From: a virus
IMG/VR virus record: IMGVR_UViG_3300046474_000597
Span: 1-42,644 of that record
DNA: 42,644 bases
Reading direction: 5' to 3' (one strand)
The translations under genes and the position numbers were made by a program. The notes beneath the pieces were generated by a model. It was not told the origin of the DNA. It did no database searches and saw nothing but the letters and a program-made list of their open reading frames with translations. Below, in pieces: positions 7,505-15,250 of the stretch (within the stretch, counting starts at the first letter, position 1; each line of letters begins with the position of its first letter).

Positions 7505-8095
7505 TCATGCCGCGTGCGCAGCTGGTGTTGCCGCTGCAGCAAGGTGGTTGATGGACTCGCTAACTTTGCCGTAGATCTCCACATCGCTGCCGTATACGGT
7601 GAAGCAACGGGTGTGTGGGCTTTTGTTGCCGATGCTCAGAATGGTGGTGACACCTGATCGAGATTGAGTGCGATGGAGCGCGACGATCAGTGGATAGTCG
7701 AAACCCATGTCGAGGTTCAGCACACCGCCGGTGCGCACCAGCTCAAACACTCGTTGCTTGTCCGAGACTTCAAATCGACCATATTCGCGGCTGGCGTGGG
7801 GGCGGTGCACCAGATCGCTGATGTTGCTCGCGTCGAATGGTCCATTGGCGATCTCTTCGATGAAGTCCGCCAGCTTGAGGTGCATCCTCTTGTCGTTCTG
7901 CAGGGTCAGCGTGTGGCGTTCGCTGCCCAGTTCGACGACGAAGATGCTTTCCGTGATGCCACGTTCAACCTTGAGGCGAAACGCCAGGCACTCGCGCCTA
8001 GGCGCAGTCCGTAGAACGTGGTTGAAAGTCTCCGTCAGGTTTACTTGGGCATTGAGCAACTGCAGGGTACGGTTGTCGATTTTGTACTTGATCAT
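7505..8095 (-). CDS. Hypothetical early phage protein
   Basis: 196 residues from ATG 8095, giving a 4-bp overlap with the first gene of the operon; the longer reading to 8185 would overlap that gene almost entirely. It is a mixed alpha/beta, neutral protein with no membrane segment (for example LAFRLKVERGITESIFVVELGSE and VLNLDMGFDYPLIVAL). I see no motif that gives a function. It is the second gene after the leftward early promoter. Confidence 0.75.
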   Translation of the reverse strand: MIKYKIDNRTLQLLNAQVNLTETFNHVLRTAPRRECLAFRLKVERGITESIFVVELGSERHTLTLQNDKRMHLKLADFIEEIANGPFDASNISDLVHRPHASREYGRFEVSDKQRVFELVRTGGVLNLDMGFDYPLIVALHRTQSRSGVTTILSIGNKSPHTRCFTVYGSDVEIYGKVSESINHLAAAATPAAHAA

Positions 8096-8268
8096 GCTGC
8101 GTGCCCTCCGCCGTTCGGATTGACCGGGGCAGGAGTGGTGCGTGTCCTCAGCTTCGGTTTGCTGATGGCGAACGCGCAGCCGCACTCGCGGGCAAGGCGG
8201 CGAATCTCAAAGATTTGGAAGGGGTTAGCAGCGGCCGGGTGGACGTGCAGGGTTGCTGTGGTGTGCAT
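8092..8268 (-). CDS. Small first protein of the leftward operon
   Basis: 58 residues from ATG 8268: an MHTTATLHV start, then ANPFQIFEIRRLARECGCAFAI and a Pro/Asn-rich tail. Similar short proteins open the leftward operon of other Pseudomonas prophages as I recall them. The ribosome site is weak (GCGAG). The bases from the G of the start codon onward, GCACACCACA, are complementary over 10 nt to the loop of the small RNA at 11601-11828. It is the first gene after the repressor-controlled promoter at 8303-8331. Function unknown. Confidence 0.72.
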   Translation of the reverse strand: MHTTATLHVHPAAANPFQIFEIRRLARECGCAFAISKPKLRTRTTPAPVNPNGGGHAA

Positions 8269-8302
8269 TTGTTGTCTCGCTCTGTGGTGGAAGAGTGAGA
8301 TA

Positions 8303-8331
8303 AATATCAACCAGCGGTTGATTTATGTCAA
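8303..8331 (-). promoter_or_regulatory. Leftward early promoter (PL-like) with repressor operator between -35 and -10
   Basis: On the minus strand a perfect TTGACA (8331-8326) is followed after 17 bp by GATATT (8308-8303). The spacer is occupied by the palindrome ATCAAC-N5-GTTGAT (8306-8322). The same palindrome recurs in front of the Cro-like gene, so it is the likely operator of the repressor encoded at 10525-11256. Transcription from here would enter the whole operon down to the integrase. Confidence 0.75.
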
Positions 8332-8435
8332 GTTGCAGCGCTATTGAATTTTAAGGCTATTGATATTATTTTGGATTGATATCATTGAGCCATTGCTGAT
8401 TTTGCTATTGTGGCTATCTCCTTAAAGGATTTTCT

Positions 8436-9794
8436 ATGATTCACGGATGTGAGTTCAGAGGGCGAGATTTACGGTTCCACACTCAAAGTATTGTTGATGA
8501 CTCCAATGTCTTCACAATAGTTGTTGGTAAAAACGGTGTGGGTAAAAGCTTGCTCTTACAACAACTTGTTTGCTCATTTGTTCCTATAACCGAGCGTGTG
8601 AGAGAGAGAACGCATTTTTCAAATAATGATCTGTTCTCGGATTTCTATGGGTCTCTGGAGTTTTCTCACTATCCTTCTCGCGTAATTGCCTCATCAACGA
8701 GCCCGTTTGATAAGTTTCCTCTTGATAGGAAAAGGGATTTTGATAGTGTTTACGAATATCTGGGGTTGAAAGGGCTTCCGAGTTCAAACTTGAGCTTAGC
8801 TTTTATCGGCAGAACGATTGGCGCTTTAATAAAGGCGCTAGAAAAAAGTCACGGTCATTTAATGGCGGTGTTGAAGGTATTTGACTATCTTGGCTATGTG
8901 CCGTACATGAAAGCAAGGATGGTTTTGGATGTACAGCGGTACAAAATTCGCGAAATCTTAAGCGCTGACGATCCTATAAGTGCACTGGTCGAACAGATGG
9001 CGCGTCGAGGAAACAGTTTCTTTGTGACGGAGGGAGGAGGGGCGCCAAAATTAAGCAAACTTCAGCTTATTTCGATAATTGAAGCGTTAGCGTACTTTAT
9101 TGAATCTAAAGAGAAGCCTAGGATCGATATCATTATTGGTTGGCACGGCGCAACTGATGGTGAAACAGGTTTAAGAATAGATGGGATGATTAGCATCTTG
9201 CTGGAGTACGGTCTTCTAAAGATTAGAGATGTCGCGCTTCAGAAAGTTGGTATGGTTTATGATATTCAGATAAGTGATGCCAGTTCAGGTGAGCAGTGCG
9301 TTCTGATGGCGCTTCTTGGGATTGCAAGTCAGATTGAAGATTACTCTTTGGTCTGTATTGATGAGCCTGAGATATGTCTTCATCCTGAGTGGCAAGAAAA
9401 GTATATCGAACTTTTGGTCGAATCATTCAGCGGTTTCAAAAACTGTCATTTTATAATCGCTACGCATTCGCCTCAAGTAGTGTCCAGTCTCGCAAGTCAC
9501 AATTGCTTTATTTTGGATATGCAGAAAGGAGAAACATTTGCCGCCGGCACAGTGAATAAAAAGTCGGCTGATTTTCAGTTGGCAAATGTGTTTGGGGCGC
9601 CTGGATTTAAAAACGAATATCTTTCTAGGGAAATTGTATCCGCGCTAGGTGTGCTAGCCAGCGGGCAATGGTTCTCAGAGGAGCGATTACAGGAGTTGTT
9701 CAATATAATCAGCCTTAAAGACATGATTGATCCCGAAGATCCAGTTTATAGGCTAATCGGTATGCTATCTGATGCGTTGGAAGGTATTGAATAG
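8436..9794 (+). CDS. ptuA: PtuA-like AAA/ABC-type ATPase of a Septu-like anti-phage system
   Basis: 452 residues from ATG 8436 with AAAGGA upstream. Walker A is GKNGVGKS (31-38), the ABC signature is SSGEQ (283-287), Walker B is LVCIDEPE (305-312) and the H-loop is ATHSPQ (342-347). The large part between Walker A and the signature is a helical insertion, as in SMC/ABC-like defence ATPases. The next gene encodes an HNH nuclease starting 1 nt after this stop, the gene pair that defines Septu. No reverse transcriptase is near, so it is not an obvious retron. The AT-rich codons stand out from the phage genes. It lies next to the repressor gene, like rexAB in lambda, so it may be expressed in the lysogen to exclude other phages; that is inference. 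Confidence 0.8.
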   Translation: MIHGCEFRGRDLRFHTQSIVDDSNVFTIVVGKNGVGKSLLLQQLVCSFVPITERVRERTHFSNNDLFSDFYGSLEFSHYPSRVIASSTSPFDKFPLDRKRDFDSVYEYLGLKGLPSSNLSLAFIGRTIGALIKALEKSHGHLMAVLKVFDYLGYVPYMKARMVLDVQRYKIREILSADDPISALVEQMARRGNSFFVTEGGGAPKLSKLQLISIIEALAYFIESKEKPRIDIIIGWHGATDGETGLRIDGMISILLEYGLLKIRDVALQKVGMVYDIQISDASSGEQCVLMALLGIASQIEDYSLVCIDEPEICLHPEWQEKYIELLVESFSGFKNCHFIIATHSPQVVSSLASHNCFILDMQKGETFAAGTVNKKSADFQLANVFGAPGFKNEYLSREIVSALGVLASGQWFSEERLQELFNIISLKDMIDPEDPVYRLIGMLSDALEGIE

Positions 9795-9795
9795 T

Positions 9796-10506
9796 ATGGC
9801 GCTTTCTGACTCTAAATTTAAAATTGCTAAGCCGTATGTTTTTTCTGCTGAAGAAGCCGAATTAGTCGAAACGTTTATTGTCCTTCCTGCGGATGAGATG
9901 TATCAGTTTTGGGATAATACAAAAACTGGTGCTTGGGGACGCCTCAAGAAAAATGTCAAGGATCACTATATTCGCGCTCAGGACTATCAGTGCCCTTATT
10001 GTCTGCAAAGAATTGAAGTTGATCATAATGGCGCCTGGGATGCGGAACATATAATTCCTAGGAAAACACACCCTCAATTTACATTTGAATCATATAATCT
10101 TTGTGTGAGTTGTAAGGATTGTAATAGTGCTAAGTCTGATAAGAAAGTTTCTTATGCTAGAATAAAAGAGAAATTCAGTTGTAGCTCAGATGACTATTTG
10201 ATTTGTCATCCTCATTTTGATGAGTATTCAGAACATATTAAAGTGGTAAGTGTTGCGGGGTTTTATATGCCTCGCACCCCGAAGGGTAAAGCGTTAATTG
10301 AAACGTGTGGCTTATTACGATTTTTATTCAAGTTTTCTGGCTATGAATGTGATATCGCAGAAATACAGGCGAAATCGTTTGAGCTCAATAATTTGCTGCA
10401 AGAAACCTCTGACTCTCTAGTTTTGAATTATGTTTTTGATTGTCTTGAAGAGTTGGGGCGTGAGGGTAAGAGGCTGTTGCGCGAAAGAAGAATGGCAACG
10501 CTATAA
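9796..10506 (+). CDS. ptuB: PtuB-like HNH endonuclease of a Septu-like anti-phage system
   Basis: 236 residues from ATG 9796; an earlier ATG at 9772 lies inside the ATPase gene. The nuclease core is CPYC (66-69), DAEHIIPR with the catalytic His85, and a second zinc pair with an Asn in CVSCKDCN (103-110), giving an H-N-H with two Cys pairs. The C-terminal half is helical and lacks known motifs. This family (often annotated as retron-associated HNH) works with a PtuA ATPase, which is thought to restrain and direct it to invading DNA. It converges on the repressor gene with only 18 bp between the two stops and no clear terminator. Confidence 0.82.
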   Translation: MALSDSKFKIAKPYVFSAEEAELVETFIVLPADEMYQFWDNTKTGAWGRLKKNVKDHYIRAQDYQCPYCLQRIEVDHNGAWDAEHIIPRKTHPQFTFESYNLCVSCKDCNSAKSDKKVSYARIKEKFSCSSDDYLICHPHFDEYSEHIKVVSVAGFYMPRTPKGKALIETCGLLRFLFKFSGYECDIAEIQAKSFELNNLLQETSDSLVLNYVFDCLEELGREGKRLLRERRMATL

Positions 10507-10524
10507 ATTTAGTGGTGCTGGCTT

Positions 10525-11256
10525 CTACTCTGGTATGAAAGAGCCTACTACTTTCCCGCATATATGAGTTTCTTCCGTAATATCAATGATTGGATATTGC
10601 GGATTGATCGGTCTGAGAAACTGTCGGCCAGCGTCCTCCACTAGTACTTTGAAGGTTGCTTCATTCGTACGTGGAACTCTGGCAATCACTCTGTCACCTG
10701 TCTTGGTTTCTGCTTCAGGATCCACGAAAATAATACACCCTGTTGGATAGCTTCTCCCAGGGCCCGGGTTAGTCATCGAATCCCCAAGGACTTTTAATGC
10801 ATACCCGTGACTGCTGATGGGGACGGGGCATGATAGCCAAGAGTCGGCATCATAATTCTCAAAATTAGATACCGCTTCACACCAAGCACCGGCCTGAACC
10901 CACGAAATCAATGGAACCTTACCAAAACGATGACTGATTTCGCTGACGTTGCTTCCGTCGCTAACGTCTATTATGCGAACGTTATTCCTTCCAATTTGAT
11001 CCTTCGGCAGAACCCCGTATTCAAGCCATTCCCGCCTGACACCAAGCCATGAGCAGAGCGCTGACATGCTGTCTGCCTCCGCCATCGCTTCGCCATTCAG
11101 CCACTTGCTGATTGCCTGAGTTGTTTTATCAACCCCCACGCTTTTCAGGTGACGATGAATATCCACCCCACGACCACGGGCGCGCACGCCGGCATCGTCG
11201 AGAGCTTCGTGTAGGCGCTCGCTGAAAGCTGCGCGGAGAGCATTTTTATCAACCAT
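10525..11256 (-). CDS. Prophage repressor (XRE helix-turn-helix with S24/LexA-like autopeptidase)
   Basis: 243 residues. An N-terminal helix-turn-helix (about 8-75, with KTTQAISKWLNGEAMAEADSM as recognition part) is joined to an S24 domain. VQAG (Ala122-Gly123) is the likely cleavage site, Ser160 in GDSM and Lys203 in EATFK the catalytic pair. Such repressors cleave themselves on RecA filaments and release the lytic promoters. It is similar in plan to PrtR/CI of Pseudomonas. It faces the Cro-like gene across an 80-bp operator region and probably binds the ATCAAC-N5-GTTGAT sites there and at 8306-8322. Confidence 0.93.
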   Translation of the reverse strand: MVDKNALRAAFSERLHEALDDAGVRARGRGVDIHRHLKSVGVDKTTQAISKWLNGEAMAEADSMSALCSWLGVRREWLEYGVLPKDQIGRNNVRIIDVSDGSNVSEISHRFGKVPLISWVQAGAWCEAVSNFENYDADSWLSCPVPISSHGYALKVLGDSMTNPGPGRSYPTGCIIFVDPEAETKTGDRVIARVPRTNEATFKVLVEDAGRQFLRPINPQYPIIDITEETHICGKVVGSFIPE

Positions 11257-11276
11257 GGGTTGAGAGTCTCATAAAG

Positions 11277-11321
11277 GTTGCGCAATAGTCAGTTGATCTG
11301 TAACATCAACCGCAAGTTGAT
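11277..11321. promoter_or_regulatory. Repressor/Cro operator region with rightward early promoter
   Basis: Three alternating half-sites lie in a row: GTTGAT (11292-11297), ATCAAC (11305-11310) and GTTGAT (11316-11321). The last two form ATCAAC-N5-GTTGAT, identical in arms and spacing to the operator at 8306-8322; the first two form the opposite arrangement with a 7-bp spacer. A possible rightward promoter is TTGCGC (11277-11282) with TAACAT (11301-11306), overlapped by the operators. The repressor gene reads away on the other side. Confidence 0.7.
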
Positions 11322-11335
11322 AAATGGAGGTTGTC

Positions 11336-11596
11336 ATGCTGGAACCTGCAGATTTTCCGAGCGCGATTGCGTTCGCTTTTGAGGCCGTAGGCGGCATCGG
11401 GGCCGCTGCGAAGGTATGCAATAGAAGCTACCAAGCACTGAACAAATGGCGTCAGGCGGCATGCCTGCCGAGAACGGATTACACAGGTGAAACAAAGTAC
11501 GCCGAGCTGTTGGCGACTGCTGCGAAGCAGAAAGGCAACGCATTCCAAGCTGCTTGGCTTTTGAACGCTTCGGCTCCGCAAAAAGCTGCGGCATAG
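11336..11596 (+). CDS. Cro-like helix-turn-helix regulator
   Basis: 86 residues. ATG 11336 is chosen over ATG 11324 because GGAGG (11326-11330) is placed correctly for it. AIAFAFEAVGGIGAAAKVCNRSYQALNKW is a helix-turn-helix of the YdaS/Cro type, with GIGAAAKV as the turn and SYQALNKW as recognition helix. It is divergent from the S24 repressor and follows the shared operators, the classic position of Cro. It would repress the repressor promoter and favour lytic growth. Confidence 0.82.
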   Translation: MLEPADFPSAIAFAFEAVGGIGAAAKVCNRSYQALNKWRQAACLPRTDYTGETKYAELLATAAKQKGNAFQAAWLLNASAPQKAAA

Positions 11597-11600
11597 ATAG

Positions 11601-11624
11601 AAAAAAGGCGACCCAAAGGCCGCC
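11601..11624 (-). terminator. Leftward intrinsic terminator of the immunity-region small RNA
   Basis: On the minus strand GGCGGCC and GGTCGCC form a 7-bp stem (one G-U pair) with loop TTTG, followed by six T (11606-11601). It starts 5 bp after the Cro stop codon and lies against the direction of cro and the CII-like gene, so it serves a leftward transcript that would end here before the repressor gene. Confidence 0.8.
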
Positions 11625-11828
11625 CAGTTTCTCCCGGCACGCACCACCACAGCGCTGTCGGGTCGCGATAAAGATAGGCGGGCACACCACATGCAACCAC
11701 CTCCCTTTATCGCGCTTTTCCAAGGCTCGGAAGCCTTGGTGTTGCTGCCTTTTCCACCACAGATTGGGCAGCTGTTGCGCCAGGGGTGAGCAACGGATTT
11801 CTCGCCCCGGCACAGTGCCGGTATCGAT
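11601..11828 (-). ncRNA. C4-like antisense RNA of the immunity region
   Basis: Read leftward, this 330-bp stretch between the Cro-like and CII-like genes shows ordered hairpins: CCGGCAC-A-GTGCCGG (11807-11821), CCAAGGCT with its complement around a 4-nt loop (11720-11739), a 10-bp stem CGCGATAAAG (11664-11673 with 11705-11714) and the terminator at 11601-11624. Inside the 10-bp stem a second GGUGG/CCGCC stem leaves a loop containing CATGTGGTGTGC (11693-11682). That loop is complementary to start regions at 6675 (12 nt), 7494 (10 nt) and 8268 (10 nt). Leftward translation gives residues GGKGSNTKASEPW and GGGCMWCARL, the signature of the phage Ash family as I recall it, a conservation that often reflects C4 RNA. 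The 5' end is inferred from a weak promoter; processing is possible. Confidence 0.7.
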
Positions 11829-11834
11829 CCCGAA

Positions 11835-11862
11835 GATCTAGCCGGCGTTTGGGCCCTTTCAA
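11835..11862 (-). promoter_or_regulatory. Candidate promoter of the leftward small RNA
   Basis: On the minus strand TTGAAA (11862-11857) and TAGATC (11840-11835) are 16 bp apart. Transcription would start near 11828 and reach the terminator at 11601. The -10 box is a poor match, so the true start could lie elsewhere or the RNA could be processed from a longer transcript. Confidence 0.35.
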
Positions 11863-11927
11863 GCCACGCGGCAAATGTATCACCACTGCATGTCGCGCGG
11901 CACTGGCAACTTACAAGGATTAATGCC

Positions 11928-12446
11928 ATGAGCCGTATCGCTCTGAGTTCTGTTGAGCGGGCGCAGCGGGAAGTTTTGCCGCTCGATCTCGCGCTTTACC
12001 ATGCCGCACGGGACTACCCCGGTGGCGCCGCAGCCATCGCCGCCACCACCGGCCGGAATGCGACCACGCTGCAGCACAAGCTGTCCCCAACCCACCCAAG
12101 CCACACGGTGAACATTCAAGAGTTCGGCGAGATTCTGGAGCTGACCAAGGATCGTCGCATTCTGGATGCGGTGCATGCGTTGGTCGGTGATACGACTTGG
12201 CAGGAGCTGGCTGAGGCGTACACCAACGACATGCCTGAGACGTTGACCACCGGGATTGCCGAGTACTTCCGGCAGGTGGCGGATCTGGCGGATACCTGGG
12301 CCAAGAGCATTGGCGACGGGATTGTTTCCGATGAGGAACTGGCCGCGATTCGCCTGCAGGTGTTCCGTGGGATTCAGGGGCTGTTGGGTTTGTTCAACCG
12401 CGCCACGTATGTCAATCAGACGACGCGGGGTGTCGATCGTGGCTGA
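11928..12446 (+). CDS. Phage regulatory protein CII family (CP76-like)
   Basis: 172 residues from ATG 11928, with AAGGA in front. LDLALYHAARDYPGGAAAIAATTGRNATTLQHKLSP is the N-terminal helix-turn-helix of the CP76/CII-type family, followed by HTVNIQEFGEILELTKD and a helical C-terminal part. Such proteins regulate the lysis-lysogeny choice or replication genes in P2/phiCTX-like phages. It is the second rightward gene after the Cro-like gene. Its 5' leader contains the complement of the small RNA, so rightward and leftward transcripts overlap there. Confidence 0.85.
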   Translation: MSRIALSSVERAQREVLPLDLALYHAARDYPGGAAAIAATTGRNATTLQHKLSPTHPSHTVNIQEFGEILELTKDRRILDAVHALVGDTTWQELAEAYTNDMPETLTTGIAEYFRQVADLADTWAKSIGDGIVSDEELAAIRLQVFRGIQGLLGLFNRATYVNQTTRGVDRG

Positions 12447-12666
12447 CATTGCTGACTTCGCTAATGACCTGGTGCAAGAACGTATCGATCAGGCCCTCGC
12501 TGCGCGCAACGCCGCTAAACCTGCATTGGCGGCGCATTCGTTTCTATTCTGTGAAAACTGCGACAGCCCAATCCCCGAGGGACGGCGTTTAGCTGTTCCT
12601 GGCTGCACGCAATGCGTGAGCTGCCAGGAGGTCGAGGAGATCATGGAGGCCATCCATGCTCGATGA
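12439..12666 (+). CDS. TraR/DksA-type C4 zinc-finger protein
   Basis: 75 residues from GTG 12439, which overlaps the CII-like gene by 8 bp; no ATG fits. MADIADFANDLVQERIDQALAAR is a short helix and FCENCDSPIPEGRR with GCTQCVSCQ supplies four cysteines. This is the short phage form of TraR, which binds in the RNA polymerase secondary channel and mimics DksA plus ppGpp. It ends 11 bp inside the primase gene. It may tune host transcription during lytic growth. Confidence 0.85.
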   Translation: MADIADFANDLVQERIDQALAARNAAKPALAAHSFLFCENCDSPIPEGRRLAVPGCTQCVSCQEVEEIMEAIHAR

Positions 12667-14872
12667 TGTGTTGGGGCAATTCGCGGATTACGGTCTTGAG
12701 CCTGCGCAGCCGCTGGTGTTTGGCAAGCTGACCCGGTGTAAGACTTCGCAGGACAAGGGCAAGGAAAAGAATGGCTGGTATGTCATCCATGAACAGCGCA
12801 CGGAGAAAGGCGAGACGCTGATCTTCGGTGCGTTCGGTGACTGGCGTTCTGGCGAGTCTCAGAAGATCAAGGTCAAGGCGGGACGGATGTCGCCTGAAGA
12901 ACGCGAAGTTATGCGCGCTCGACAGGAGGAGGCCAAACGCCGCGCGGCTGAGATCTCGGCCAACGCGGCGCGTCGTGCGGCGAAGCGTGCAACGGGTATG
13001 TTCAAACGCATGCCAGAGAAGGGCCGTAGCGACTATCTGGATCGCAAGCAGATCGTTGGCTTCGGCGTTCGATACGCGCCGCGCTCTGGTGCGTTTCTGG
13101 TGCCGATGAGCAATGTGCGGGACGAGATTGTCGGCCTGCAGGTGGTGTTTCCGACCAAGCAAGAGGACACCGGTCGGGACAAATCCTATTGGCCTTACGG
13201 CATGTCCAAAGAGGGCGCCTTTCACTTGATCGGGCCGCACCCGGATCCGGGCGAGCCGGTGCTGGTGTGTGAGGGTTACGCGACCGGCGCAAGCCTGCAT
13301 ATGGCCACGTCATTGACCGTGGCCGTTGCGTTTGACGCGGGCAATTTGCTGATGGTTTGCAAGGCCATGCGCGAGCGTTTCGCCGGTTGCCCGCTGATCA
13401 TCTGCCGAGACGATGACTGGAAGACCACCAAGCCGAATGGTGACGCGTGGAATCCCGGTGAAGAGAAAGCCAACAACGCGGCGCTGATTGTCGGTGGCCA
13501 GGTGGTTGCGCCGATCTTTTCCAGTGAGCGGGAAGCCAAGTGGACCGACTTCAACGACCTGCATGTGGCTGAGGGTTTGGAAGCGGTGCGCCGTCAGGTG
13601 TTGGCGGTGGTCAAGCCTCCCGCTGCTGGTGGTTGGAAAGATCTACTTGCCCGTAGCGAAAGCGGCGCGCTGATTGCGCACATGCAGAACGTCGAGTTGA
13701 TCCTGGCCAACGATGAGCGTTGGGCCGGGGTCATTAGTTACAGCGCCTTCAGTTCGAAGATCGTCAAGCTGCGTGCGGCGCCATATGGCGGCGGCACGGG
13801 CGATTGGGCGGACATTGATGATGTGCGGGTGATGAAGTGGCTCGCGCAGCAGTACAACTTGCGGGTCAAGGCCTCGCATGTGATCGAGGCGGTGAGTGTG
13901 GTTGCGCATGACCATGCGTTTCATCCAGTGCGCCAGTACCTGCGCAAGCTGCAGTGGGATCAGGTGCCCCGGCTTGAAAGTTGGCTGACCGATGTCATGG
14001 GTGTGAAGGCAACAGATTATTCGGCAAAGGTCGGCAAGCGCTGGATGTTATCGGCAGTAGCGCGGGTGATGAAGCCCGGCTGCAAGGCTGATTCGGTGAT
14101 GATTCTCGAAGGTGCGCAGGGCGCTGGTAAGTCGACCGCAATGAGCATCCTCGGCGGCGAGTGGTTCATGGACACGCCGTTTGCGCTGGGCGACAAGGAC
14201 GGGTTTCAGGCGATCCGGGGCAAGTGGATCGTGGAGCTTGGCGAGTTGGATAGTTTCAACAAGGCTGAGAGTACGAAGGCCAAGCAGTTCTTCTCGGCGT
14301 CCACTGACACTTATCGCGAGAGCTACGGCCGCAGAACTATGGACGTGCCACGCCAGTGTGTTTTCGTGGGTACGACGAACCAAGACGAGTACCTGAAGGA
14401 CGCCACCGGTAACCGGCGTTACTGGCCGGTGGCTTGTACCAAGGTGGATCTGGAGTTGTTGCGCTCGATGCGCGATCAGCTGTGGGCCGAGGCGGTGTTC
14501 TGTTACGACGCGGGCGATCTTTGGTGGGTGACGCTGGATGAGGCGGCTATGTTCGGCGAGGAGCAGGACGAGCGCTTCGTAGTAGATGAGTGGGAAGGGC
14601 CGATTCTGACCTGGCTGGAAGAGTCGCAGATCGGCGAGACCGCCACCGGCAGTGATGTGCTGCTCAGTGCGCTGAAGTTGGACCTCGGGCATTGGGGTAA
14701 GCCGGAGCAGATGCGAGTCGGGGCGATCATGCATCGGCTAGGTTGGCGGCGCGTGCGGTTGCCTGCATTGGTGAAGAGTGGACAGCGGCCTTGGGCTTAC
14801 AAGAAGCCGGCAGGGTGGGGCGGTGCTTCGGCGTTGCAGCGGGTTCAGTTCGAGGAGCCTTGCTTTGATTAA
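12656..14872 (+). CDS. Primase-helicase (Toprim domain plus VirE/DUF5906-type helicase)
   Basis: 738 residues from ATG 12656, GGAGG upstream. Residues 80-115 are basic and helical. VLVCEGYATGASL (about 202-214) with IICRDDDW (248-255) marks the Toprim primase part. GAQGAGKS (486-493) is Walker A of a superfamily 3-like helicase, followed by ALGDKDGFQAIRGKWIVELGEL (Walker B area) and VFVGTTNQDEYLKDATGNRRYWPV, typical of virulence-associated E proteins. It should prime and unwind prophage DNA for replication. It lies just upstream of a cluster of GTGGGAC repeats that could be its origin. Confidence 0.92.
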   Translation: MLDDVLGQFADYGLEPAQPLVFGKLTRCKTSQDKGKEKNGWYVIHEQRTEKGETLIFGAFGDWRSGESQKIKVKAGRMSPEEREVMRARQEEAKRRAAEISANAARRAAKRATGMFKRMPEKGRSDYLDRKQIVGFGVRYAPRSGAFLVPMSNVRDEIVGLQVVFPTKQEDTGRDKSYWPYGMSKEGAFHLIGPHPDPGEPVLVCEGYATGASLHMATSLTVAVAFDAGNLLMVCKAMRERFAGCPLIICRDDDWKTTKPNGDAWNPGEEKANNAALIVGGQVVAPIFSSEREAKWTDFNDLHVAEGLEAVRRQVLAVVKPPAAGGWKDLLARSESGALIAHMQNVELILANDERWAGVISYSAFSSKIVKLRAAPYGGGTGDWADIDDVRVMKWLAQQYNLRVKASHVIEAVSVVAHDHAFHPVRQYLRKLQWDQVPRLESWLTDVMGVKATDYSAKVGKRWMLSAVARVMKPGCKADSVMILEGAQGAGKSTAMSILGGEWFMDTPFALGDKDGFQAIRGKWIVELGELDSFNKAESTKAKQFFSASTDTYRESYGRRTMDVPRQCVFVGTTNQDEYLKDATGNRRYWPVACTKVDLELLRSMRDQLWAEAVFCYDAGDLWWVTLDEAAMFGEEQDERFVVDEWEGPILTWLEESQIGETATGSDVLLSALKLDLGHWGKPEQMRVGAIMHRLGWRRVRLPALVKSGQRPWAYKKPAGWGGASALQRVQFEEPCFD

Positions 14873-15224
14873 GGAGATCGATTCGCTGCTTCGGCAGTGG
14901 GCGCAGGAGCTGCATTCAGAACATTCGAAAGGAGGGCTGGCTGGGGGAAATATGGTTGCCATGATGATGGAGAGCAACGGGCAACTGATCAGGGGGCGAC
15001 GTGCCTTTCGTGCGCCGCTTGAAAGTTCGCTGGACATCGAACTGATCGTGACCAAGCACCTCGCGCCAGAGCTGGTGACGGTGGTGCGTGAGCATTACTG
15101 CACGCTCGATGTGGATATGCGCTTGCGGTATGCCCACTGCGGTTGTGGCCGCGACACGTACTACCAGCGTTTGCATGATGCGCATCTGCAGATCTTCGGC
15201 GTGATGATGGGGCTGGCTGCGTGA
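14865..15224 (+). CDS. Possible late-gene regulator or antiterminator
   Basis: 119 residues from TTG 14865, which has GAGGAG 7 nt upstream and overlaps the primase stop by 8 bp; the open frame further upstream lies in the primase gene. The N-terminus is helical (IKEIDSLLRQWAQELH). The C-terminal part, VVREHYCTLDVDMRLRYAHCGCGRDTYYQRLHDAHLQIFG, has the shape of a helix-turn-helix seen in antitermination Q-like and RinA/ArpU-like late regulators. The location after replication genes and before holin and terminase fits that role. The family assignment is from pattern only. Confidence 0.65.
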   Translation: MIKEIDSLLRQWAQELHSEHSKGGLAGGNMVAMMMESNGQLIRGRRAFRAPLESSLDIELIVTKHLAPELVTVVREHYCTLDVDMRLRYAHCGCGRDTYYQRLHDAHLQIFGVMMGLAA

Positions 15225-15250
15225 CCCCAGGCATTGTTCCGGTTGTGGTT

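Noticed and set aside
8436-10506. Retron with ATPase and HNH effectors
   Set aside because: No reverse transcriptase gene and no msr/msd-like structured region beside the pair.
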